A stretch of DNA of 5,755 nt from Candidatus Babelota bacterium (GCA_003174035.1 PRDV01000068.1:1-5755); one strand, 5' to 3'; counted from the stretch's first letter, positions 1-5,626 are shown. A program made the numbers and translations. The notes: generated by a model not told the origin, from the sequence alone.

Positions 1-831
1 CTCTTTGGCCTTGAGGATCGTTACTTCTTGCATATGCTGGTAAAAGACCCGCAGCAGTTCGCGCAACGCGCTTATTTTAAGGTAGAAGGTGATACTGCTC
101 GGTCATTTTTGCAAAGCAATGCGATACAAGAGAAAACAAGCTGGGAGGTATCCTTCTATATAGGGCCTAAAGAAATGAAGGCGCTTTCCGCAGTTGATAG
201 CAGACTTGAGGGAGTTCTTGATTACGGCTGGTTTGCACCGATTTCTAAGTTGCTCTTGTGGTTGCTTATTTTCTTCTATGGTCTTCTTAAGAACTATGGT
301 CTTGCTATTATAGCCGTTACGCTTTTGGTGCGTTTGGTTATGGTGCCCTTTACCCTTAAGGGAGAGCAGAGTCAACGGAAACATCAGGAAGCTCAGCGAA
401 AATTACAGTATCTTGAACAGAAATATAAGCATGATCCTGAACTGCTGGCACGAGAGAAGGCGGAGTTTGCCCGAAAGCATGGGCTGCCCGGACTTCTGGG
501 CTGCTTGCCGCTCTTACTGCAAATTCCCGTGTTTATCGGATTGCAGCGGGTGCTTACCAATGCCATAGAGCTCTATAAGGCGCCTTTCTTATGGGTTCCT
601 GACTTATCAGCGCGCGATCCTTATTATATTTTCCCGGCGCTTGTAGCTGCAGGGATGATTGTTCAGATGGCTCAATCAGGTGATCCTCGTCAGCGCGTTG
701 CTAATGTATTGTTAGCGATTATCATTGCGGCAATCACCGCAAACCTTTCAGCTGGCTTGACACTCTTTATTAGTGTGAGTACCTTGTTAGGTCTTGCACA
801 AACAGCATTGCAAAAGGCCTTTAAACTATGA
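1..831 (+). CDS. yidC: Membrane protein insertase YidC, C-terminal part (5' end outside window)
   Basis: YidC/Oxa1/Alb3 insertase of the cytoplasmic membrane, which inserts and folds membrane proteins alone or with SecYEG. The frame is open to the left edge, so the Met at 28 is internal; 276 residues are visible, against roughly 550 in full-length Gram-negative YidC. Visible residues 1-70 are the end of the periplasmic beta-domain, starting with FGLEDRYFL, which matches the family's DKYF segment. The conserved Oxa1 domain follows: a hydrophobic segment at about 83-98, then 100-117 with the groove arginine R111 in the context LLVRLVMVPF. A charged cytoplasmic coiled hairpin spans about 120-160. 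After that come GLPGLLGCLPLLLQIPVF (the family's NP-GGC-PLLIQ-P region) and further membrane segments near 208-223 and 235-268. The C-terminal tail is short. The stop overlaps the recR start (ATGA), which implies translational coupling. The identity is very secure. Confidence 0.96.
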   Translation, partial: LFGLEDRYFLHMLVKDPQQFAQRAYFKVEGDTARSFLQSNAIQEKTSWEVSFYIGPKEMKALSAVDSRLEGVLDYGWFAPISKLLLWLLIFFYGLLKNYGLAIIAVTLLVRLVMVPFTLKGEQSQRKHQEAQRKLQYLEQKYKHDPELLAREKAEFARKHGLPGLLGCLPLLLQIPVFIGLQRVLTNAIELYKAPFLWVPDLSARDPYYIFPALVAAGMIVQMAQSGDPRQRVANVLLAIIIAAITANLSAGLTLFISVSTLLGLAQTALQKAFKL

Positions 832-1427
832 TTGAACAGAGTCCCTCACTCCTTGCTTTATTAAAGCAGTTGCAGCGAGTGCCTTATCTTGCATCCAAAA
901 ACCTCTTTGTGGTGGCGCAGCATTTTCTGGATCTTGATGAGCAAGCAACAGAGCAGTTTTGCCGGGTGCTCATGAATCTTAAGCAGTACGTTGAGAAATG
1001 TACTGAATGCTATAGCTGGAAAGAAAAGGATAAAGGTTGTTCCTATTGCACTGCCCCTAAAAGGGATAAACAGGTTATTTGTGTGGTAGAAAACTGGAGA
1101 GATCTTATTGCCCTTGACAAAACTGGTGGTTATTTGGGTGTATATCATGTACTTGGTGGGGCTTTATGCCCACTTGATGGTATTGGACCTGATGAATTAA
1201 CTATTAAGCAACTTGTTGCACGCGTTGAAAAAGGATGCTCAGAGCTTATATTTGCCTTTAATCAGACACCTGAGGGAGAAGCAACTGCTTCCTATATAGC
1301 GATGAAATTAAAGGGCAAGAATGTACGTATTTCATGCCTAGCCCGCGGGCTACCTGTAGGATCATCCTTAGAAGCGATGGATCGCTTAACTATCTATAAA
1401 GCATTATCAGAACGACGGCCATTTTAA
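828..1427 (+). CDS. recR: Recombination mediator protein RecR
   Basis: RecR works with RecO (and RecF) to load RecA onto SSB-coated single-stranded DNA at gaps; it is cytosolic and forms a ring-shaped tetramer. At 199 residues it has the normal family length. Four zinc-ligand cysteines lie at C58, C61, C71 and C74. The Toprim domain runs from about 82 to 175: VICVVEN with E88, then NQTPEGEATA at 145-154, matching the family's NPT-EGEATA. The C-terminal signature LARGLPVGSSLEAMD at 171-185 is followed by the usual ALSERRPF end. The N-terminal helix-hairpin-helix is degenerate: where relatives have PG(I/V)GxK, residues 19-24 are PYLASK, so both hairpin glycines are missing. The ATG overlaps the yidC stop by 4 nt, so expression is probably coupled to yidC. 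This yidC-recR order is not one I recognise as a standard bacterial arrangement. Confidence 0.95.
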   Translation: MIEQSPSLLALLKQLQRVPYLASKNLFVVAQHFLDLDEQATEQFCRVLMNLKQYVEKCTECYSWKEKDKGCSYCTAPKRDKQVICVVENWRDLIALDKTGGYLGVYHVLGGALCPLDGIGPDELTIKQLVARVEKGCSELIFAFNQTPEGEATASYIAMKLKGKNVRISCLARGLPVGSSLEAMDRLTIYKALSERRPF

Positions 1428-1438
1428 CGAGTATCACT

Positions 1439-2725
1439 ATGCAAAAAAACTTTACGACCTTTATCGAGCGACGTGATCATCTTTATGAGACTATAAAAAA
1501 AGCACATCCAGGCAAAAAAGGAACGCTTCTGCTGCTTGCAGGCTTTGAAACAGAACGGTATGCCTTTAGGCAAGATAGTTCGTTTTATTATTATACGGGT
1601 CTTGAAGAGCCTGCTGCAGTGGTAACGGTGGATGTTATTGGAACGGTATTACATGTGCCCAATTATGGTACTGCGCGTACTCAATGGGCATCATCAGTTG
1701 TGGATGCTGATCCACGAAAACTTGATTATTGGGGTATACGTGAGTTGCGACATTTAGGTAATCCGTGTAAAGGCTATTCTTTGGCTGCTACCTGCGTGCC
1801 TGCTGAATATGCTTATCTTCTTGAGGAACTCGAGCGTAAAGTACAGCAGGGTGAAGTTATTTTTACTATCTATCCACCGGATAACAGCATCGATCAAACG
1901 CTTATTTTAGATCGCCTATTTCTTGAAAAGCCTGCGCTTAAACAAGCGGTGGTAGATATCTCTCCTTTTGTTGCTCATATGCGTCGTGCTAAATCACAAT
2001 CAGAGCTTGAACTGATGTATGAGGCTATTGATTGTACTATGGCTGCCCACGAGGCCGCTGCTGCGATGATTGAGCCCGAAATGTATGAATATTTTGTGCA
2101 GGCAGGCATAGAATTTGTCTTTAAGCAATCTGGGGGTTCTCCTGCATTTCCTTCTATTGTGGGAAGTGGTAAAAATAGTACGGTACTTCATTATACTCGC
2201 AATGACTGGCAAATGCGAAAAGGGGATCTCGTGGTGGTTGATATTGGAGCAGAACTCAATTATTACTGTGCCGATCTGACCCGCACGTACCCAGTGTCAG
2301 GTACATTCACGGATCGGCAAAGGCAGGTGTATAATGTGGTATTAGATACTCAACAGTATATCGCAAGTATTGCTCGCCCAGGCTATTGGCTTGTTAATAA
2401 AGATCAGCCGCAGATGTCGTTGCAGCACTTAGCGCGAGAATTTTTAAAAGATCAGGGGTATGAGCAGTATTTCATGCATGGTATAGGCCACTTTCTAGGG
2501 CTTGATGTGCATGATGTGGGTGATTACAAAGAGCCACTCAAAGAAGGTGATGTTATCACCATAGAGCCAGGCATTTATATCGCTCAGGAAAAGATCGGAA
2601 TTCGCATTGAAGACAATTATTGGATAACCGCGAATGGGGCTGTTTGCATGAGTGAAGAGCTTCCACGGGATTCTTATGAAATCGAGCAGATGATGCTTGA
2701 AGAGCTGGACGAGGATATGATATAG
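1439..2725 (+). CDS. pepP: Xaa-Pro aminopeptidase (aminopeptidase P, M24B)
   Basis: Dinuclear metal (usually Mn) aminopeptidase that removes an N-terminal residue preceding proline; expected in the cytosol, as there is no signal peptide. The 428 residues are close to the usual length (about 440). The N-terminal AMP_N domain begins with FIERRDHLY and contains FRQDSSFYYYTGLEEP at about 43-58. The C-terminal pita-bread domain starts near 175. By alignment to the E. coli enzyme from memory, the metal ligands are all present: D268 (VDIGAE), D279 (ADLTRTYP), H351 (in HGIGHFLGLDVHD, 347-359), E376 (TIEPGIYI) and E391 (GIRIEDN). Proton-shuttle-type histidines H251 (LHYT) and H358 are also kept. The gene begins 11 nt after the recR stop with only a weak GAG as ribosome-binding site (1429-1431), which fits an operon with yidC-recR. 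It appears intact and active. Confidence 0.95.
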   Translation: MQKNFTTFIERRDHLYETIKKAHPGKKGTLLLLAGFETERYAFRQDSSFYYYTGLEEPAAVVTVDVIGTVLHVPNYGTARTQWASSVVDADPRKLDYWGIRELRHLGNPCKGYSLAATCVPAEYAYLLEELERKVQQGEVIFTIYPPDNSIDQTLILDRLFLEKPALKQAVVDISPFVAHMRRAKSQSELELMYEAIDCTMAAHEAAAAMIEPEMYEYFVQAGIEFVFKQSGGSPAFPSIVGSGKNSTVLHYTRNDWQMRKGDLVVVDIGAELNYYCADLTRTYPVSGTFTDRQRQVYNVVLDTQQYIASIARPGYWLVNKDQPQMSLQHLAREFLKDQGYEQYFMHGIGHFLGLDVHDVGDYKEPLKEGDVITIEPGIYIAQEKIGIRIEDNYWITANGAVCMSEELPRDSYEIEQMMLEELDEDMI

Positions 2726-2762
2726 ACAGTTGTTTTTATACATGATAGATAAGAGAGATTTT

Positions 2763-2789
2763 ACAGGGCCGATAAAAAATCGGCCCTGT
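2763..2789. terminator. Hairpin between convergent pepP and YbaK-family genes
   Basis: A perfect 11-bp inverted repeat, ACAGGGCCGAT / ATCGGCCCTGT, with an A5 loop on the + strand. Its foot can be lengthened by pairing AGAGA (2754-2758) with TCTCT (2790-2794) across a TTTT bulge. It lies 37 nt after the pepP stop and 24 nt beyond the end of the convergent gene, so it can act for both strands. Neither side carries a proper U-tract, so this is a U-tract-less or weak intrinsic terminator. The core AATCGGCCCTG recurs in the hairpin at 4806-4837. Confidence 0.75.
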
Positions 2790-2813
2790 TCTCTTTCTCC
2801 ACCTAACTAAGTC

Positions 2814-3305
2814 TCAGTTAACACGAATAACACTTGCTCCCGTGACCTCGACGAGTTTTTCAAATGTAATGGGAAATACGGTATGGGGGTGGCCGGCAGC
2901 TGCCCATATCTCTTGATAGTTGGCTAGCTCTTGATCAATATACGTAGCTATTGGTTCGGGATGCCCAACCGGCGCTACCCCTCCGATCACTTGTCCTGTT
3001 TTTTCCTTTACAAATTCAGGCGTTGCTCTTGTTAAACTGGCAACGCCAAGAAGGTTAGCCACATGGCTCGTGTTCACTCTATGAGCTCCACTCGTTAGGA
3101 TGAGCACGGGATTACCATTGGCTTCAAAAATGAGGCTATTGACGATTGCTCCGACCTCACAGGCAATTTGTCGTGCGGCTGCTACTGCAGTTGGAGAAGA
3201 TTCTGGTAAGGAAATTATCCTTTCAGCCGCCTCCGGGACTTCCTTTTCAATGAGTGCTGCTCGTACTTTTTGTACTGAGGATGATTGCTTATAGATATCA
3301 GACAT
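2814..3305 (-). CDS. YbaK/EbsC-family aminoacyl-tRNA deacylase
   Basis: Member of the YbaK/ProXp family (COG2606), stand-alone trans-editing enzymes that hydrolyse mischarged aminoacyl-tRNAs in the cytosol; the exact substrate cannot be read from sequence. The 163 residues make one complete domain. Family features in order: ISLPESSPTA (31-40), AAARQIACEVGAIVNSLIF (42-60), PVLILTSGAHRVN (66-78), NLLGV (84-88), the catalytic-loop GGVAPVGHPEP (108-118) and IWAAAGHPHTVFPIT (133-147). The lysine often found in the V-K-S-L motif is asparagine here (N56). I recall a subgroup of homologues with the same change, so this need not mean loss of activity. The start is well supported: AAGGAG at 3311-3316, 5 nt from the ATG. 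It is convergent with pepP, with a hairpin between them. A promoter is not obvious upstream, and the gene may be read from its own weak site or through from the carrier gene. Confidence 0.88.
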   Translation of the reverse strand: MSDIYKQSSSVQKVRAALIEKEVPEAAERIISLPESSPTAVAAARQIACEVGAIVNSLIFEANGNPVLILTSGAHRVNTSHVANLLGVASLTRATPEFVKEKTGQVIGGVAPVGHPEPIATYIDQELANYQEIWAAAGHPHTVFPITFEKLVEVTGASVIRVN

Positions 3306-3418
3306 AGTATCTCCTTATACTAAATACAGTTTACTCTTTTTTTGCCACGAGTTAGGTTCTTTGACGCGGGAATTTGTCTAGCCATGAGTTGCGAGGTATT
3401 TCCGTTCAGTTTATCTTG

Positions 3419-3457
3419 TTAGAGAGCGGCTTGCCAAATGGACTAACCGCTCTCTAA
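3419..3457 (-). terminator. Hairpin downstream of the carrier gene
   Basis: A perfect 11-bp inverted repeat, TTAGAGAGCGG / CCGCTCTCTAA, with a 17-nt loop, 6 nt after the carrier stop codon in the - direction. As with the other hairpins in this window, no U-run follows the stem on the - strand. Its position directly at the gene end suggests a terminator or an mRNA 3'-end stabilising structure. Confidence 0.65.
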
Positions 3458-3463
3458 TGCCTA

Positions 3464-4390
3464 TTATTCCTCAAAAACGGCTTTTGTGGTGTTAACCAAG
3501 CTCATTCCGGCTTTATTTGCCGTTAAATAGTTGAGCAAGGGAACCGCAAGTACAATTCGCGCAGTTCGTGCTGAACAACCTTTCATGAATGATGCATATC
3601 CTTCCGTTTGCTGGATCGTGTAGATTGATGAAAAAAATGATTTAAACGTTTGTCCTGAAAGATCCGCTTTCATTTTTGCACTTATAACATCTAAAGGCTG
3701 TGAGCCAACTGAGGCTAAAACAGCAACTAATAATGATGCGATCAGTCCGTCAACCTTTTCACTTCCTGACTTTAATGGCACCTGTTCCTGCAAAAGTTTG
3801 CCGCCACTTTTGTAAGCTACCGTAAAGCAACCATCTCGTAGTCCAGTTGCCGTTATCCCTCGGTAGAAGGTACGAAGGCCTTTTTCTGACCATACTCGTT
3901 TTACTGTTTCAAAGAGGAATTCGGTCGCAAACCGTGCATTTTGGCGCTGCAATACCAAAAGGTCCGCAGGGCTACTCAATAACGCAGAAAGCGTTCCTGC
4001 TTGCATAGCAGCAGAAGCTTCCTGAGTCAGAGTCTTCTCACTGCCATACTGTTGTGCTAATACGAGTGCCATACTATTTTGAAAGGCAGTTATGGGGATC
4101 ATGCTCGCCATGCCAGTGCCACAGCCTTTGTAATATTTATATACGAAGACCTTCATCATGTCAGTAAATGACTTGGGTTGAGTGATAGCCTCAGTTTTTT
4201 TAACTTGAGGTACTATCAGATCATTTTTTACCACGATCAACGGGTTATTTATAAGTACTTCTAAACAACCGGCAAATCCTCCATTTACGAGTTCTTCTAT
4301 AAATGAGCTTTTTCGTTTAGGGGTCTCTATTTTTTCCATTGCACATGCTTGTACAGAAACAGCAAGGCACAATATGAGTATACCTTTCAT
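3464..4390 (-). CDS. Mitochondrial carrier family (SLC25-type) protein with N-terminal export signal
   Basis: MCF proteins are six-helix, three-repeat solute exchangers (nucleotides, carboxylates, others), almost confined to eukaryotes; a known bacterial example is the Legionella effector LncP. Three repeats are visible in 308 residues. Repeat 1 (about 30-116) has NGGFAGCLEVLINNPLIVVK; repeat 2 (about 121-206) has SPADLLVLQ and the classic WSEKGLRTFYRGITATGLRD; repeat 3 (about 210-298) has QPLDVISAKMK and TEGYASFMKGCSARTARI. Each PX(D/E)XX(K/R) motif has lost one charge: I52 for the acid in repeat 1, V146 and S237 for the basic residue in repeats 2 and 3. The N-terminus is unusual: K2, a hydrophobic core at 3-13, then VQACAME, which reads as a lipobox (C16) or a signal peptidase I site after A17. 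A charged linker, KIETPKRK, follows. The start has a good AAGGA (4396-4400), 5 nt away. The substrate is unknown. Family assignment is strong; export is inferred. Confidence 0.88.
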   Translation of the reverse strand: MKGILILCLAVSVQACAMEKIETPKRKSSFIEELVNGGFAGCLEVLINNPLIVVKNDLIVPQVKKTEAITQPKSFTDMMKVFVYKYYKGCGTGMASMIPITAFQNSMALVLAQQYGSEKTLTQEASAAMQAGTLSALLSSPADLLVLQRQNARFATEFLFETVKRVWSEKGLRTFYRGITATGLRDGCFTVAYKSGGKLLQEQVPLKSGSEKVDGLIASLLVAVLASVGSQPLDVISAKMKADLSGQTFKSFFSSIYTIQQTEGYASFMKGCSARTARIVLAVPLLNYLTANKAGMSLVNTTKAVFEE

Positions 4391-4503
4391 AGGAATCCTT
4401 CTAATAAAAATACATAAAAATGTGTTTTTTTGGCAGAAAAAAACTTTGCGGACAAAACAGTTACTACCTAAAAAATATAATTACCGAAAATAACGAGGGA
4501 AAA

Positions 4504-4620
4504 TTACAGGGTCACCAGAATAATGACCACATTAATCACTGAAGAGATCAGAGATAGGGAATGAAATGATGCGCTAGGTTTGTGTGAATGCCATCTAGGT
4601 ATTCGTTTAGAATTAAACAT
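4504..4620 (-). CDS. 38-residue single-span membrane microprotein, unknown function
   Basis: I do not recognise this protein. The frame runs from ATG at 4620-4618 to TAA at 4506-4504 and encodes 38 residues. The first half is basic and polar (MFNSKRIPRW, then HSHK); the last 18 residues, about 21-38, are hydrophobic and end in INVVIILVTL. This is a tail-anchored layout, with the basic N-terminus expected in the cytoplasm. The main support for reality is upstream: AGGAG at 4626-4630 sits 5 nt from the ATG, with surroundings (AGGAG-AYACT-ATG) almost the same as those of the YbaK-family gene, and a plausible promoter precedes it at 4662-4690. The carrier gene follows 113 nt downstream on the same strand, and a shared transcript is possible. 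The peptide could be a regulatory membrane microprotein or a type I toxin-like peptide. Function is open, and the coding call rests on signals rather than homology. Confidence 0.6.
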   Translation of the reverse strand: MFNSKRIPRWHSHKPSASFHSLSLISSVINVVIILVTL

Positions 4621-4625
4621 AGTGT

Positions 4626-4630
4626 CTCCT
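4626..4630 (-). promoter_or_regulatory. Ribosome-binding site of the microprotein
   Basis: AGGAG on the - strand with a 5-nt spacer (ACACT) to the ATG at 4620. It is one of the best Shine-Dalgarno matches in the window and decides the start of an otherwise easily missed 38-codon frame. Confidence 0.6.
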
Positions 4631-4661
4631 GTAATAAGAGTTTGAGATATTAACACACTAT

Positions 4662-4690
4662 AATCTAGCCTATTTTTTTAGATAAGTCAA
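4662..4690 (-). promoter_or_regulatory. Sigma-70-type promoter for the microprotein (and possibly the carrier)
   Basis: The -35 element TTGACT (4685-4690, 5 of 6 consensus) is followed by a 17-bp A-rich spacer and the -10 element TAGATT (4662-4667, 4 of 6). An alternative -10, TATAGT at 4657-4662, overlaps it but would need a 22-bp spacer. The predicted transcript would start near 4655 and have a leader of about 35 nt before the microprotein. The + strand reads a perfect TATAAT at 4659-4664 but has no -35 partner at the right distance. The rest of 4691-4805 shows nothing else I can support. Confidence 0.45.
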
Positions 4691-4805
4691 ATATTTTCAA
4701 TAGGGTAATTTTTTTATGGATTTGGCCAGATGTTCTTAAACAGAGACGCCAAGATGATTACACTGAGAGTTAAAAAAGTTAATGAATAATATGTGTCGAA
4801 GAGTT

Positions 4806-4837
4806 TGCAGGGGGCCCGAGAATGAATCGGCCCTGCA
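4806..4837 (-). terminator. Hairpin downstream of the 2H phosphoesterase locus
   Basis: An inverted repeat pairs TGCAGGG+CCGA (4806-4819, with 3 unpaired bases) against TCGGCCCTGCA (4827-4837), with a loop of about 7 nt. It lies 7 nt beyond the stop codon in the - direction. No U-tract follows on the - strand. The right arm shares an 11-base core, AATCGGCCCTG, with the hairpin at 2763-2789, so both may belong to one terminator or repeat family of this genome. Confidence 0.6.
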
Positions 4838-4844
4838 GGAAGTT

Positions 4845-5252
4845 TTAGAGGCTGTAGGCGCTTAAGAAGGCATACTTTCTTGTAGCAGCAGGCCTGTTAG
4901 ATTTGAGTAAGACAAATTCATTAACCGGAAATTCTTTAGTTTTCATGGTTTCATGGACGGTGATTTGTTTCGCATGAATGCATTGGTTTAATTTGGCATT
5001 TAACTTATGTGCTTTCTTAGGATCAACTCGACCAATCGTAATATGGGCAGCATCAGGAAAATCAAATCGAGGGGAATGATGGATGCCAGCTCTGGTGAGT
5101 GATCCGCGAATATCCGTTGCTAAATTCGTTAAAAGATCTGAGTGCGGAATTACCAATTTTACGATTCCCTTGCCACTGATTGATAGGTGCACATTTTTCA
5201 TGTGCTTCGCTAAGTTCCACGGCTTATGGTTGAGAGCAGTAGCGCGCAACAC
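4845..5252 (-). CDS. 2H phosphoesterase (LigT/2'-5' RNA ligase-like), C-terminal piece of a frame-broken gene
   Basis: This piece carries the second half of a 2H phosphoesterase: VHLSISGKGIV (21-31), PHSDLLTNLATDIRGSL (36-52), the second catalytic HxT motif (H70-I-T72 in AAHITIGRV) and a closing strand, VNEFVLLKS (110-118). The enzyme class cleaves or seals 2'-5' and 2',3'-cyclic phosphodiester bonds in RNA or nucleotides. On its own it has only one of the two HxT motifs and could not form the active site. The listed start is a GTG at 5252 without a ribosome-binding site, inside the N-terminal piece, so independent initiation is doubtful; an internal ATG at residue 18 is the only other nearby choice. 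Joining it to the upstream frame needs a -1 shift somewhere in 5210-5318, most likely near 5250-5262. Family call is good; expression as drawn is unlikely. Confidence 0.72.
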   Translation of the reverse strand: MLRATALNHKPWNLAKHMKNVHLSISGKGIVKLVIPHSDLLTNLATDIRGSLTRAGIHHSPRFDFPDAAHITIGRVDPKKAHKLNAKLNQCIHAKQITVHETMKTKEFPVNEFVLLKSNRPAATRKYAFLSAYSL

Positions 5253-5575
5253 ATATGAATATTTGTGAAATGGGCATGTGTAGTTACGGGTGAAATAAGT
5301 TGGAGAGTGATATGGAGATTAGAAGAATCGGCGGGTGTAAACTTCTGCTTGCCTTGCTTATCCTTTCCGAGGCATCGCAAGATTTGTTCTTGAATGCTTG
5401 CGATCTTTGCTTTAATATTGCTTGGGATTTGGAGTGCAGCAAACACCTCTCCTTGATAGCTATAGAACTTGCTTTTTGGGTCTTTAATATCAGGCCTTAC
5501 TGTTGTATGGTTTGCGCTACTATCTAAAAAAGAAAAGGCTAAAAAGAGTAGGGATATATTTCGTAGATTGAACAT
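5210..5575 (-). CDS. 2H phosphoesterase, N-terminal piece with signal peptide (frame-broken gene)
   Basis: The first 21 residues look like a Sec signal peptide: MFNLRN, a hydrophobic stretch ISLLFLAFSFL, then SSA as a plausible signal peptidase I site before N22. The mature part begins the 2H fold with EVFAALQIP (43-51) and a helix, IKAKIASIQEQIL (54-66). The first HxT motif follows (H88-I-T90 in NLHITLQLIS). After about residue 107 the sequence stops resembling the family and runs to TAG at 5212-5210, while the - strand frame reached by a -1 shift continues the domain with the second HxT. An intact gene would give about 240 residues. Most 2H enzymes are cytosolic, so an exported one is unusual. 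The start is preceded by a weak AGG and an extended -10 promoter at 5618-5626. It could be a pseudogene, a sequencing error, or rarely a recoded gene; there is no slippery heptamer and no homopolymer at the junction. Confidence 0.75.
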   Translation of the reverse strand: MFNLRNISLLFLAFSFLDSSANHTTVRPDIKDPKSKFYSYQGEVFAALQIPSNIKAKIASIQEQILRCLGKDKQGKQKFTPADSSNLHITLQLISPVTTHAHFTNIHMCCALLLSTISRGT

Positions 5576-5617
5576 GGTAAACCTGTGATTGCTCTATAAT
5601 GTTATAATTCTATCTTA

Positions 5618-5626
5618 ATTATAGCA
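5618..5626 (-). promoter_or_regulatory. Extended -10 promoter of the 2H phosphoesterase gene
   Basis: The - strand reads TGCTATAAT: a perfect -10 hexamer (5618-5623) preceded by the extended TGn element. The -35 region 17 bp upstream is poor (TTTCAA), as is common for extended -10 promoters. Transcription would start near 5611, giving a leader of about 36 nt. The presence of a good promoter suggests the locus is, or recently was, expressed. Confidence 0.55.

Noticed and set aside
2495..2743. An 82-codon - strand frame overlapping the end of the aminopeptidase P gene
   Set aside because: It is antisense to conserved metal-ligand motifs and resembles no known protein.
4440..4465. A short - strand stem (TTTG-TCCG-CAAA) followed by seven Ts between the microprotein and the carrier, resembling a terminator or attenuator
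   Set aside because: The stem is only 4 strong base pairs and AT-rich; it is too weak to call, though it would matter if the microprotein and carrier share a transcript.
4659..4664. A perfect TATAAT on the + strand in the gap upstream of the microprotein
   Set aside because: No -35 element at 16-18 bp, no extended TG, and no gene downstream on the + strand; it overlaps the better supported - strand promoter.
4735..4783. Very short + strand frames, such as an 11-codon one starting at the ATG near 4754
   Set aside because: No ribosome-binding site and no hydrophobic or other distinctive content.
5210..5262. Programmed -1 ribosomal frameshifting to join the two 2H pieces
   Set aside because: No X-XXY-YYZ heptamer is present in the upstream frame near the junction, and I see no strong downstream pseudoknot or stem.
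5300..5527. A 75-codon + strand frame opposite the 2H N-terminal piece
   Set aside because: It is antisense to a sequence with clear family motifs and has no recognisable domain, so it is a shadow frame.
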